DNA of 54,335 bases, from assembly GCF_001885585.1 (NCBI RefSeq), contig NZ_LSRP01000089.1, positions 1-54,335 on the forward strand, read 5' to 3'. The translations under genes and the position numbers were made by a program. How positions within the stretch are numbered: the first letter of the stretch is position 1; each line of letters begins with the position of its first letter. A model generated the notes under the pieces. That model was given only the letters and a program-made list of their open reading frames with translations. It had not been told where the DNA came from and did not search any database. Below are positions 28,477 to 37,015 of the stretch, in pieces. Origin of the DNA: Pararhizobium antarcticum. Its GTDB lineage: Bacteria > Pseudomonadota > Alphaproteobacteria > Rhizobiales > Rhizobiaceae.

Positions 28477-29667
28477 CTATGCCAAGGTGCGGCTGGCCCG
28501 CAGGAACCACAGATAGCCGGCTATAGACAAAGCCCCCATGATCGGGATCACCGATCCGAAGGCCAAGACCGGCACGCCGAGGAGCGCTGCAACGACGCCG
28601 GCCGCGAACCCCGCCCCCATCTGGATAAAGCCCATCAGGGCGGAGGCGGAACCGGCCATATGGGGAAAGGGAAACATCGCTGCCGTCGTCATCTGCGGCG
28701 TCACGAACGCGATCCCGAAGGTGTAGCAGGAGACCGGAAGCATGATCGACAGGAAACACGGCTCGATCAGCTGGACCGACAGCATGATCATCAGGCTGCC
28801 GACGCCGATGAAAAGCAAACCGAGACGGACCGCCAGGTCATCGCCGAAACGCCGTGTGAAGAAGCGCAGCGCGATGGAACCGGAGAAATAGGCGCCCGAC
28901 TGCAACAGCATGCCCATGCCGAATTGGGTCGGGCTCAGCCCGACCGTGTCGATGAGGATGAAGGGCAGCATGGTTGATTGCGCATAAAGCGCACCGACAG
29001 AACCGGCCATGACCAGCGCACAGGCGAGAAACCGGCTATCCGCCGCCAGAGACCGGTAGGCCTCCATGACGGGTCGCGGCCGCGCCCGCTTTGCATCAGG
29101 CACAGTGGTTTCCTTGAGGAAAACCATCATGGCCAGACAGGATAGCAGTCCGAAGCCGACCATCAGGAAGAACACCGACGACCAGCCGAAGGCGACAAGC
29201 GTCAGCCCGCCGAGCGTCGGGGCAATGGCCGGGCCGATGGCCAGCATGATACCGATCAGGTTCAGGATCCGCGAGGCCTCCGCACCGACGAACTGGTCGC
29301 GCACGATTGCCCGCGCCACGGTGATGCCGACGGAGGCGCCGATACCCTGGATCAGGCGGCCCGCAAGAAGCAGGTCAATGGTCGGCGCATAGGCGCAAAG
29401 AAGACTGCCCGCCAGATAGATGCCAAGAAACAGAAGCGTTGCCGTGCGGCGGCCGTAGGCATCCGACAGCGGGCCGGCCAACAGCTGGGCAAAGGCAAAA
29501 CCGGCAAAATACAGCGACAGTGTCAGCTTGATCGCCGATTCCGTTGTGCCGAAGGCCTCGACAAGCTGCGGCATGGCCGGCGTGTAGAGCGACATGGAGA
29601 TCGGTCCCAGCGTCGCCAGCAACGCGCCCAGTAGGCTGGTGCGCCGCTCCGTCATGCGTTCAGCCAT
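28477..29667 (-). CDS. MFS transporter, Bcr/CflA drug-resistance family
   Basis: A 396-residue proton antiporter with 12 helices. The DHA1 pattern is visible: PISMSLYTPAMPQLVEAFGT in helix 1, LLAGPLSDAYGRRTATL (motif A) after helix 2, and LIQGIGASVGITVARAIVRD (motif B/C region) with the Bcr/CflA arginine. Family members export bicyclomycin, chloramphenicol, sulfonamides or cysteine. The ATG at 29667 gives MAERMTERRTSLLGALLA; the second Met four codons in is also possible. It is convergent with argG and divergent from a LysE-type gene. Confidence 0.9.
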   Translation of the reverse strand: MAERMTERRTSLLGALLATLGPISMSLYTPAMPQLVEAFGTTESAIKLTLSLYFAGFAFAQLLAGPLSDAYGRRTATLLFLGIYLAGSLLCAYAPTIDLLLAGRLIQGIGASVGITVARAIVRDQFVGAEASRILNLIGIMLAIGPAIAPTLGGLTLVAFGWSSVFFLMVGFGLLSCLAMMVFLKETTVPDAKRARPRPVMEAYRSLAADSRFLACALVMAGSVGALYAQSTMLPFILIDTVGLSPTQFGMGMLLQSGAYFSGSIALRFFTRRFGDDLAVRLGLLFIGVGSLMIMLSVQLIEPCFLSIMLPVSCYTFGIAFVTPQMTTAAMFPFPHMAGSASALMGFIQMGAGFAAGVVAALLGVPVLAFGSVIPIMGALSIAGYLWFLRASRTLA

Positions 29668-29938
29668 TGGCGCAGCCTTCCTTCTCGATATCGGCGGAGA
29701 TGGGATCCTGCCGATTCAGGCTTGGGGCACAAGGATCGGCACGCTCGCCTGCAAAGCCATATGGGCAGGCGGCTGCAGTCGCGCGGTCACTTACCAGCTC
29801 ATCCACGTCACGGCAATGTGGCGCAAGCGCTGTAGAACGATCCGCCTACCCGCGATTTGACCTGCGCAAGATCGTCCCCGCGTCTTGACGGAATCATCCC
29901 TGCAGGATCGAATGGCGTTCTGTTCTCGGGGAAATTTC

Positions 29939-30580
29939 ATGTCACAGACTTTGCTTTTCGGCGCCTTCCTGGCTGCCCTGCTCTACGTTCTCATCCCCGG
30001 CCCTGCCTTTCTTGCCCTGCTGGGGATCGGCGCCGGTCAGGGAAGACGCGCCGGCGCGATGTTCATGGGCGGGCATCTGGCCGGCGATGTGCTCTGGTCG
30101 GCCCTGGCACTGGTGGCGATCGTCGGGGCAAAATCCATCGGCAGCACGATCTTCGACATTCTCGGCCTTTTCTGCGGGCTCTATCTCGCCTGGATTGGCT
30201 GGACGGCGCTGAATGCCAGGCCGCGCGGCGACAACCAGCCACTGCTCGTCGTCGAACGCCCCTATCGGCGCGGCCTGATCTTCGGGCTGACCAATCCGAA
30301 GGGTTATCCGGTTGCACTCGCGACCTTCACCGCGCTTCTCGCCAGCTCCGCCAACGCGCTTGAGTTCGACGCTCTTCCCATGCTGCTGGCAGTCTCCTTT
30401 TTCGGCTTCCTCGTTGCCGACCTGATCCTGATTTTTGTTATCGGCGCGCCAATCGTGCGGCGGTTCTACCGTCGTCACGAACTTGCGATTGTCCGCCTGT
30501 CGGGGCTTCTCTTCATCGGTTTTGCCGTCCAGGCGATCTGGCACGCCGCACCGGGCCTGCTCGGGCTGCGCAAGCCTTGA
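29939..30580 (+). CDS. LysE family translocator (copy 2)
   Basis: A 213-residue six-helix exporter. It starts MSQTLLFGAFLAALLYVLIPGPAFLALLGIGAGQG, with the PGP motif of the LysE fold and no Asp after it, unlike copy 1. GLIFGLTNPKGYPVALATF is the second conserved block. The ATG at 29939 is supported by CTCGGGGAAA just upstream. It is only distantly similar to the other two LysE-type proteins in the window, so recent duplication is unlikely. Substrate unknown. It is followed 108 bp later by the peptidase gene. Confidence 0.87.
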   Translation: MSQTLLFGAFLAALLYVLIPGPAFLALLGIGAGQGRRAGAMFMGGHLAGDVLWSALALVAIVGAKSIGSTIFDILGLFCGLYLAWIGWTALNARPRGDNQPLLVVERPYRRGLIFGLTNPKGYPVALATFTALLASSANALEFDALPMLLAVSFFGFLVADLILIFVIGAPIVRRFYRRHELAIVRLSGLLFIGFAVQAIWHAAPGLLGLRKP

Positions 30581-30688
30581 AACGGCCAGACGCGGACACA
30601 ACCTTGAGCTCGCCCCATTCGCAGTGAACAACGGCATCCGCTCATGTGCTCTCATGCGCACCAGCAAAAAAGACGAAGGAATACGCCG

Positions 30689-32752
30689 ATGACCACCAGA
30701 AACACGCTCAACCCGGCCCTGACAGATTGGAACGGTCCGGACGGGCTCCCACGTTTCGAGGCCGTGAACGATGCCGACTTCGCGCCGTCATTCGAGGCGG
30801 CACTTGCCGACCATGATGCCGAAATCGCAACGATCGCCAAAAATCCGGATACGCCGACCTTCGGCAATACCATTCTCGCCCTGGAAACAGCCGGCGACAC
30901 CCTGTCGCGCGTATCGGCGCTGTTCTGGAACCGGGCCGGCGCCCATACCAATGATGTCATCCAGGCGCTGGAGCGGGACATCGCGCCGAAAATGTCGCGG
31001 CACTACTCGAAGATCGGCATGAATGCCGCGCTGTTCGCCCGCATCGATGTGCTGTGGGAAAGCCGTGAAACCCTCGGGCTCGATCTCGAAGCCACGCGCG
31101 TTCTCGAGCGGCACTGGAAGGGCTTCGTCAAATCCGGCGCCAGGCTGGCAAAGGTCGAGCAGGAGCGGCTGGCTGCCATCAACGAAACTCTGGCCAGCCT
31201 CGGTGCAAAATTCGGCCAGAACGTGCTGGCCGACGAAAAGCGATGGGCACTGATCGTCACGGAGGAGGACGAGCTTGCAGGCCTTCCAGAGTTCCTGCGG
31301 GACGCCATGGCGTCAGCCGCACGCGACCGTGGCGAGGACGGCAAATATGCGGTCACCCTGTCGCGCTCGATCATCGAGCCCTTCCTGACCTTCTCCGACC
31401 ATCGCGAGCTGCGCGAGCAGGCGTTTCGCGCGTGGACCGCGCGGGGGGCCAATGGCGGTGACACCGATAATCGCGAGACGATCCGCGAAACGCTGGCGCT
31501 GCGGGCTGAAAAGGCAAAGCTGCTCGGGTATGAAAACTATGCCGCGCTGAAACTCGACAACACCATGGCGAAAACCGCCGAGGCGGTGAACGGCCTGCTC
31601 ATGCAGGTGTGGGAGAAGGCCGTCGTGCGCGCACGCGAAGAAGAGGCGGATCTGGCCGGTCTGGTCGCAGCCGAGGGCAAGAACCATCCGGTCATGCCCT
31701 GGGACTGGCGGCACTATGCCGAGAAGCTGCGGTCGCAGCGCTTCAACTTTTCGGAAGGCGAGTTGAAGCCCTATCTGCAACTCGAAAAGATCATCGATGC
31801 CTGTTTCGATGTCGCACAACGGCTGTTCGGAATTACCGCCACCGAAAAAAAGGGGGTCTCAGGCTATCATCCGGATGTCCGCGTCTTTGACATCCGGGAT
31901 GAAAGCGGCAAGCTGGTGGCCTTGTTCCTCGGCGACTATTTTGCCCGCGCCTCGAAGCGCTCCGGCGCCTGGATGAGTGCCTTCCAGTCACAGCACAAGC
32001 TCCCCATGAAAAATGGCGCGAAGGGCGAGCTGCCGATCATCTACAATGTCTGCAATTTCGCAAAACCCGCCGCCGGCAGGACGGCGTTGCTGTCGCTCGA
32101 CGACGCACGCACGCTGTTCCATGAATTCGGCCACGCGCTGCACGGCATGCTGTCGAACGTCAACTATCCCTCCGTATCCGGCACCAGCGTTTCGCGTGAC
32201 TTTGTCGAACTGCCCTCGCAGCTTTACGAACATTGGCTGACCGTGCCGGCGATCCTCAAGCAATACGCTGTGCACGAGCAGACCGGAGAGCCGATGCCGC
32301 AGGCATTGCTCGACAAGGTTTTGGCGGCGCGGACCTTCAATTCCGGATTCAACACAGTCGAATTCACCTCTTCGGCGCTGGTCGACATGGCTTTCCATAC
32401 CAGAGACGCCATTGCCGATCCGATGGCGGTGCAGGCAGAGGTGCTGGACAGGATCGGCATGCCCGCATCCATCGTCATGCGCCACGCGACGCCGCACTTC
32501 CAGCACGTGTTTTCCGGCGACGGCTATTCCGCCGGCTATTATTCCTACATGTGGTCGGAAGTGCTCGATGCCGATGCCTTTGCCGCCTTCGAGGAAACCG
32601 GGAATGCCTTCGATGGCGCCATGGCAAAGCGCCTGAAGGACAATATCTATTCGATCGGCGGTGCCATCGATCCGGAGGATGCCTACAAGGCGTTCCGTGG
32701 CAAGCTGCCGAGCCCGGACGCCATGCTGGCGAAAAAGGGACTGGCCGCCTGA
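30689..32752 (+). CDS. dcp: M3 family zinc metallopeptidase (peptidyl-dipeptidase Dcp/oligopeptidase A)
   Basis: A cytoplasmic thimet-type peptidase of 687 residues that degrades short peptides, taking dipeptides off the C-terminus in Dcp. The zinc site is H478-E-F-G-H482 in LFHEFGHALHG. The downstream zinc ligand region is VSRDFVELPSQLYEHW, and GYSAGYYSYMWSEVLDADAF near the C-terminus is the substrate-recognition loop. The ATG at 30689 follows GAAGGA; a longer frame to 30644 is open but lacks conservation. Dcp versus oligopeptidase A cannot be fully separated by eye; the ending resembles Dcp. Confidence 0.9.
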   Translation: MTTRNTLNPALTDWNGPDGLPRFEAVNDADFAPSFEAALADHDAEIATIAKNPDTPTFGNTILALETAGDTLSRVSALFWNRAGAHTNDVIQALERDIAPKMSRHYSKIGMNAALFARIDVLWESRETLGLDLEATRVLERHWKGFVKSGARLAKVEQERLAAINETLASLGAKFGQNVLADEKRWALIVTEEDELAGLPEFLRDAMASAARDRGEDGKYAVTLSRSIIEPFLTFSDHRELREQAFRAWTARGANGGDTDNRETIRETLALRAEKAKLLGYENYAALKLDNTMAKTAEAVNGLLMQVWEKAVVRAREEEADLAGLVAAEGKNHPVMPWDWRHYAEKLRSQRFNFSEGELKPYLQLEKIIDACFDVAQRLFGITATEKKGVSGYHPDVRVFDIRDESGKLVALFLGDYFARASKRSGAWMSAFQSQHKLPMKNGAKGELPIIYNVCNFAKPAAGRTALLSLDDARTLFHEFGHALHGMLSNVNYPSVSGTSVSRDFVELPSQLYEHWLTVPAILKQYAVHEQTGEPMPQALLDKVLAARTFNSGFNTVEFTSSALVDMAFHTRDAIADPMAVQAEVLDRIGMPASIVMRHATPHFQHVFSGDGYSAGYYSYMWSEVLDADAFAAFEETGNAFDGAMAKRLKDNIYSIGGAIDPEDAYKAFRGKLPSPDAMLAKKGLAA

Positions 32753-32816
32753 GCCAGACGCCGCCCGGAACACGGCCGGATAAGAGCGGATACATGACAG
32801 TTTTTTAAAACATGAC

Positions 32817-32850
32817 GGCAGGCTGCAAGACTTTGCGGCCTGCCCCCTTT
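32817..32850 (+). terminator. Possible terminator after the M3 peptidase gene
   Basis: GGCAGGC (32817-32823) pairs with GCCTGCC (32838-32844) and the inner GCAA with TTGC across one mismatch, with a 4-base loop. The following CCCTTT is a poor U run. Confidence 0.5.
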
Positions 32851-32936
32851 CGCAAATGCAAAAAAACCTGTATGAGCCCGGCAATTGAAGATGTGGCGTG
32901 CGCAAGATGCACCCCGAAACCTCCGAGTATTTACAT

Positions 32937-34766
32937 ATGAAAATGCGCAACATCGCGATCATCGCACACGTTGACCATGGCAAGACCACGCTTGTTGACG
33001 AACTTCTGAAGCAGTCGGGTTCCTTCCGCGACAACCAGCGCACGACCGAGCGCATGATGGATTCGAACGACCTCGAAAAGGAGCGTGGCATCACGATCCT
33101 TGCCAAGGCGACCTCGATCGAGTGGAAGGGCGTCCGCATCAACATCGTCGACACCCCCGGCCACGCCGACTTCGGTGGCGAAGTCGAGCGCATCCTGTCG
33201 ATGGTCGACGGCGCGATCGTTCTGGTCGACAGTTCGGAAGGCCCGATGCCGCAGACCAAGTTCGTCGTCTCCAAGGCCCTGAAGGTCGGCCTTCGCCCGA
33301 TCGTCGCGATCAACAAGATCGACCGTCCGGACGGCCGCCATGAAGAAGTCATCAACGAAGTCTTCGACCTCTTCGCAAACCTCGACGCGACCGACGAACA
33401 GCTCGATTTCCCGATTCTCTACGGTTCGGGCCGCAATGGCTGGATGAACCTCAACCCGGAAGGTCCGAAGGAAGAAGGTCTTGCACCGCTTCTCGACCTC
33501 GTGCTCAAGCACGTTCCCGAGCCGAGCGTCGGCGAAGAAGACGGCGCCTTCCGCATGATCGGCACGATCCTGGAAGCCAATCCCTTCCTCGGCCGCATCA
33601 TCACCGGCCGTATCCATTCGGGCTCGATCAAGCCGAACCAGGCCGTCAAGGTTCTCGGCCAGGACGGCAAGCTCATCGAGAACGGTCGTATCTCGAAGAT
33701 CTTGGCATTCCGCGGCATCGAGCGCACGCCGATCGACGAAGCCCATGCGGGCGACATCGTCGCGATCGCCGGCCTCTCCAAGGGTACTGTCGCCGACACG
33801 TTCTGCGATCCCTCGGTCACCGAAGCGCTGCATGCCCAGCCGATCGACCCGCCGACTGTCACCATGTCCTTCATCGTCAATGACAGCCCGCTGGCTGGCA
33901 CCGAAGGCGACAAGGTGACGAGCCGCGTCATCCGTGACCGCCTGCTCAAGGAAGCCGAAGGCAACGTTGCGCTGAAGATCGAAGAAGCCGAAGGCAAGGA
34001 TTCGTTCTACGTTTCCGGTCGCGGCGAATTGCAGCTGGCCGTTCTGATCGAGACCATGCGCCGCGAAGGCTTCGAACTGGCCGTCTCGCGTCCGCGCGTC
34101 GTTATGCACAAGGACGAGAAGACCGGCGACATGCTCGAGCCTGTCGAAGAAGTCGTGATCGACGTCGATGAGGAATATTCCGGCGTCGTTGTCCAGAAGA
34201 TGTCCGAGCGCAAGGCCGAAATGGCCGAGCTTCGCCCGTCCGGCGGCAACCGCGTTCGCCTGAAGTTCTTCGCGCCGACCCGTGGCCTGATTGGCTACCA
34301 GTCTGAACTGATGACCGACACGCGCGGCACGGCGATCATGAACCGTCTGTTCCACGAATATCAGCCTTACAAGGGTGATATCGGCGGCCGCGTCCAGGGC
34401 GTTCTGCTCTCCAACGACGCCGGCGAATCGGTTGCCTACGCGATGTTCAACCTGGAAGACCGCGGTCCGATGATCATCGACGTCGGCGAGAAGGTCTATG
34501 CCGGCATGATCATCGGCATCCACACGCGTGACAACGACCTCGAGGTCAACGTGCTGAAGGGCAAGAAGCTCACCAACATGCGCGCCTCCGGCAAGGACGA
34601 AGCCGTCAAGCTGACCCCGCCGATCCGCATGACACTCGATCGCGCACTGTCCTGGATCCAGGACGACGAACTGGTTGAAGTGACGCCGAAGAACATCCGC
34701 CTTCGCAAGATGTACCTCGACTCGAACGACCGCAAGCGTTTTGAAAAGTCGCGCGGCGCCGCATAA
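32937..34766 (+). CDS. typA: Ribosome-associated translational GTPase TypA/BipA
   Basis: An EF-G-like GTPase of 609 residues involved in 50S assembly and stress or cold adaptation. G1 is AHVDHGKT (10-17), the Thr of the switch I region lies in [10 protein letters not shown]3 is DTPGHADF and G4 NKID. Domains II, III, V and the TypA-specific C-terminal domain follow ([29 protein letters not shown]). I chose [16 protein letters not shown] at 32937; an ATG two codons on is equivalent and a GTG at 32898 is unlikely. Codon choice is strongly biased, as expected for a highly expressed gene. It is monocistronic with a perfect terminator. Confidence 0.97.
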   Translation: MKMRNIAIIAHVDHGKTTLVDELLKQSGSFRDNQRTTERMMDSNDLEKERGITILAKATSIEWKGVRINIVDTPGHADFGGEVERILSMVDGAIVLVDSSEGPMPQTKFVVSKALKVGLRPIVAINKIDRPDGRHEEVINEVFDLFANLDATDEQLDFPILYGSGRNGWMNLNPEGPKEEGLAPLLDLVLKHVPEPSVGEEDGAFRMIGTILEANPFLGRIITGRIHSGSIKPNQAVKVLGQDGKLIENGRISKILAFRGIERTPIDEAHAGDIVAIAGLSKGTVADTFCDPSVTEALHAQPIDPPTVTMSFIVNDSPLAGTEGDKVTSRVIRDRLLKEAEGNVALKIEEAEGKDSFYVSGRGELQLAVLIETMRREGFELAVSRPRVVMHKDEKTGDMLEPVEEVVIDVDEEYSGVVVQKMSERKAEMAELRPSGGNRVRLKFFAPTRGLIGYQSELMTDTRGTAIMNRLFHEYQPYKGDIGGRVQGVLLSNDAGESVAYAMFNLEDRGPMIIDVGEKVYAGMIIGIHTRDNDLEVNVLKGKKLTNMRASGKDEAVKLTPPIRMTLDRALSWIQDDELVEVTPKNIRLRKMYLDSNDRKRFEKSRGAA

Positions 34767-34792
34767 GCAGCCGCCTCCGACTGGATAAAGAC

Positions 34793-34826
34793 AAGGGCGC
34801 AGCGATATCGATCGCTGCGCCCTTTT
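34793..34826 (+). terminator. Terminator of typA
   Basis: A perfect 14-bp stem (34793-34806 and 34811-34824, starting AAGGGCGCAGCGAT) with loop ATCG and a TTTT run at 34823-34826, 26 bases after the stop. Confidence 0.9.
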
Positions 34827-35011
34827 CGGTTCTGGCCGTGGCATGCGCTTGCCGGCCGGCACGCGCGCCAGGCGCCGCACAAAGGGCGCAGGCAGGCATC
34901 CCGCTACCACGCCATGAGTGCGCATCAGGCCGCTTCTTGGCAGCCTCAGCGCATTCCAGCGCCGCACTGGCGGCTACCGACCTTTGCCGACCGCCGCAGC
35001 CCTGCTGGCAC

Positions 35012-35044
35012 AAAAAAACCCTGCCATCACTGACAGGGCTTTTT
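35012..35044 (-). terminator. Terminator of carD (probably bidirectional)
   Basis: CCCTGCCA (35019-35026) and TGACAGGG (35031-35038) pair with one G-U wobble around loop TCAC. A seven-A run at 35012-35018 gives the U tract for the minus strand and TTTTT at 35040-35044 gives one for the plus strand. Confidence 0.85.
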
Positions 35045-35068
35045 GAAGAATACCGCGTGGCTGATGGC

Positions 35069-35638
35069 CTATGCGGCTTCGTCCTGGCTTTCGTCTTCTT
35101 CGACGGCCTTGCCGCGCTTCGGACCCTTGCTCAGGTTGGCTTCGACCAGACGGACAGCTTCCGTTTCCGACATCTTGTTCACGGCTGCGATCTCACGCGC
35201 CATGCGATCAAGGGCAGCTTCATAGAGCTGACGTTCGGAATAGGATTGTTCCGGCTGGTTTTCAGCACGATAGAGGTCGCGAACGACTTCAGCGATCGAG
35301 ATCAGATCGCCAGAGTTGATCTTTGCATCGTATTCCTGGGCGCGACGCGACCACATGGTGCGCTTTACACGCGCACGACCCTGAACGACCTTGAGTGCAC
35401 GTTCGACGAAGTCGGTCTCCGACAGCTTGCGCATGCCGATGGTCACGGCCTTGGCAACCGGAACCTTGAGACGCATCTTGTCCTTTTCGAAATCGATGAC
35501 AAAAAGCTCAAGCGTCATGCCTGCAACTTCCTGCTCGTCAATCGCTACGATTTGTCCAACACCATGGGCTGGGTAAACGATCGATTCACCGATTTTGAAT
35601 CCATGGCGTGTTGAAGATTTTTTCTGCTGGGTCGTCAT
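35069..35638 (-). CDS. carD: CarD/CdnL family RNA-polymerase-binding regulator
   Basis: A 189-residue protein that binds the RNA polymerase beta subunit and stabilises open complexes, mainly at rRNA and ribosomal promoters (CdnL in Caulobacter). The N-terminal Tudor-like RNAP-interaction domain is visible as FKIGESIVYPAHGVGQIVAIDEQEVAGMTLELFVIDF. The C-terminal helical DNA-binding domain contains RTMWSRRAQEYDAKINSGDLISIAEVVRDLY. The tail is acidic (EEDESQDEAA). The ATG at 35638 matches the usual MTTQQKKSSTRHGF start; a TTG three codons upstream is closer to the GGGAG but atypical. It may be the last gene of the helicase-S4-fdxA-carD series. Confidence 0.95.
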   Translation of the reverse strand: MTTQQKKSSTRHGFKIGESIVYPAHGVGQIVAIDEQEVAGMTLELFVIDFEKDKMRLKVPVAKAVTIGMRKLSETDFVERALKVVQGRARVKRTMWSRRAQEYDAKINSGDLISIAEVVRDLYRAENQPEQSYSERQLYEAALDRMAREIAAVNKMSETEAVRLVEANLSKGPKRGKAVEEDESQDEAA

Positions 35639-36049
35639 TCGTTTCAAAAACTCCCTGTTACGCTCCCGGCGGGGCCGGGGCCGGGTCAGTCAGGCCCGGG
35701 ATAGACGGGGCACCATCGGGTGACTCCATGCCAATCCATCCAGTGGAACGCAAACGGTCTTCTGCGGAGCGATCACAATGAAGCAACTGACGTTGCGTGT
35801 TTCGAGTGAGCCGCGCCGTGGAGATGTTTGCTTTCGTGGTGGTTTTCGGGCACACGTCCGTGCCACGATTTGGATCAGTTTCATGACCCTATCATAAAAA
35901 ACTGCAGAAATCAATAATTTGCTTTACAATCACGGAAGCACCCGGCCAGCCCATCTTCGACATGGTTAAGCCGGGTCTTGCCGGATTCGTGCTTTTGGCA
36001 ATTCCCGTACGGAATTGCTGCACTGCGAGGCGGTTCGTGTCCGCCGGGA
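35639..36049. other. 411-bp intergenic region between fdxA and carD
   Basis: Upstream region of carD. A TATGAT box on the minus strand (35896-35891) is a possible -10, without a good -35. An 8-bp inverted repeat, GCAATTCC...GGAATTGC (35998-36018), lies 31 bases past the fdxA stop and could be a weak terminator, although no U run follows. No protein-like frame was seen. Confidence 0.45.
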
Positions 36050-36388
36050 TCAGTCGCCCTGACCGGGCTCCGGCGAAAAGTACTTTTCGAACTTTCCTTC
36101 TTCGCCGTCCATTTCCTTGGCTTCCGCCATGGCGTCCCGCTTGATGGTGATGTTCGGCCATTTTACCGCATATTCGGCATTGACCGTCAGCCACTTGTCA
36201 AGGCCCGGCTCCGTATCCGGCTTGATGGCGCCTGCAGGACATTCCGGCTCGCAAACGCCGCAATCGATGCACTCGTCCGGATGGATGACCAGAAAGTTCT
36301 CGCCCTCGTAGAAGCAGTCCACCGGGCAGACTTCGACGCAGTCGGTATATTTGCAGCGAATGCAATTGTCGGTCACGACATACGTCAT
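36050..36388 (-). CDS. fdxA: Ferredoxin FdxA ([3Fe-4S][4Fe-4S], 7Fe type)
   Basis: A 112-residue cytoplasmic electron carrier. The N-terminus [29 protein letters not shown] has the Cys pattern of 7Fe ferredoxins, in which the first cluster is [3Fe-4S]. [20 protein letters not shown] supplies the second cluster. A 40-residue C-terminal extension ([29 protein letters not shown]) is standard for the group. The ATG at 36388 is the conserved start although the frame is open upstream. Redox partner unknown. Together with the S4 protein, helicase and CarD it forms a neighbourhood I recall as common in Rhizobiales. Confidence 0.95.
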   Translation of the reverse strand: MTYVVTDNCIRCKYTDCVEVCPVDCFYEGENFLVIHPDECIDCGVCEPECPAGAIKPDTEPGLDKWLTVNAEYAVKWPNITIKRDAMAEAKEMDGEEGKFEKYFSPEPGQGD

Positions 36389-36592
36389 GAAGTACTCCAG
36401 CAATTTCTCACATTTGATGGCAGGCGGCAACCAAGAGTGATGCCCGCAGTCCGCACATCGTCCGGAAACCCGGCTTCCCGCAGCCGAATGACGACGCGAC
36501 GAGCCTGTATGGTTGCCCTGTGAGGTAAAGGCTTTAAAGGGCCTTTGCAAGAATAATTCATGCGCGAATAGGGCCGCTGGAGAGACAGTTTT

Positions 36593-37012
36593 CTAATCCT
36601 CGCACCAGTCCGGCCCGGATTGCAGCCGATCCACGTCCCGGCGCTCCTTCTTCGTCGGACGTCCGCTGCCGCGCTCCCGTGTCGCCTGCTCGAATGCGGT
36701 GCGCTCATCGCGCGCAAGCGGCGCAGGTGTCAGGTCATCGTAGAGAAGCCGTGCTTCCTCATAGGGACCGCGCCGATGTCCGGGCAGGATCACCCGGACG
36801 ATCCGTTCGCTGCGCTCCAGCGACACGATGATCCTGTCGCCAGCCTTCACAGCGTAGGAGGGCTGCTTGACGCGCGCATCGTTGACGGACACGTCGCCCG
36901 TCTCGATCGCCTTCTGGGCCACCGAGCGGGATTTCATCAGACGGGCGAAAAACAGCCATTTGTCCAGACGCTGGCGAGACACCGGCAGGGACTGTGGCTG
37001 TTTGTCGACCAT
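36593..37012 (-). CDS. S4-domain RNA-binding protein (Hsp15/YrfH-like)
   Basis: A 139-residue protein with an N-terminal S4 domain: RQRLDKWLFFARLMKSRSVAQKAIETGDVSVNDARVKQPSYAVKAGDRIIV (about residues 13-63). The C-terminus is basic (RERGSGRPTKKERRDVDRL). Hsp15 of E. coli binds stalled 50S subunits that carry tRNA-linked nascent chains and recycles them. Its ATG lies 3 bases after the stop of the helicase gene, so the two are almost certainly co-translated, which points to joint work on RNA or ribosomes. Confidence 0.9.
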   Translation of the reverse strand: MVDKQPQSLPVSRQRLDKWLFFARLMKSRSVAQKAIETGDVSVNDARVKQPSYAVKAGDRIIVSLERSERIVRVILPGHRRGPYEEARLLYDDLTPAPLARDERTAFEQATRERGSGRPTKKERRDVDRLQSGPDWCED

Positions 37013-37015
37013 ATC

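Larger units (their letters stand above)
34767..35068. other. 302-bp convergent gap between typA and carD
   Basis: It holds the typA terminator on the left and the carD terminator on the right. The middle (about 34830-35005) is GC-rich and shows no recognisable gene, repeat or RNA. Confidence 0.6.

Noticed and set aside
35998..36018. Terminator of fdxA
   Set aside because: An 8-bp inverted repeat exists but the following bases on the minus strand are not U-rich; noted only within the intergenic entry.
36527..36546. Hairpin AAAGGC/GCCTTT after the S4 gene as terminator
   Set aside because: Six-bp stem with no U run on the minus strand; too weak.
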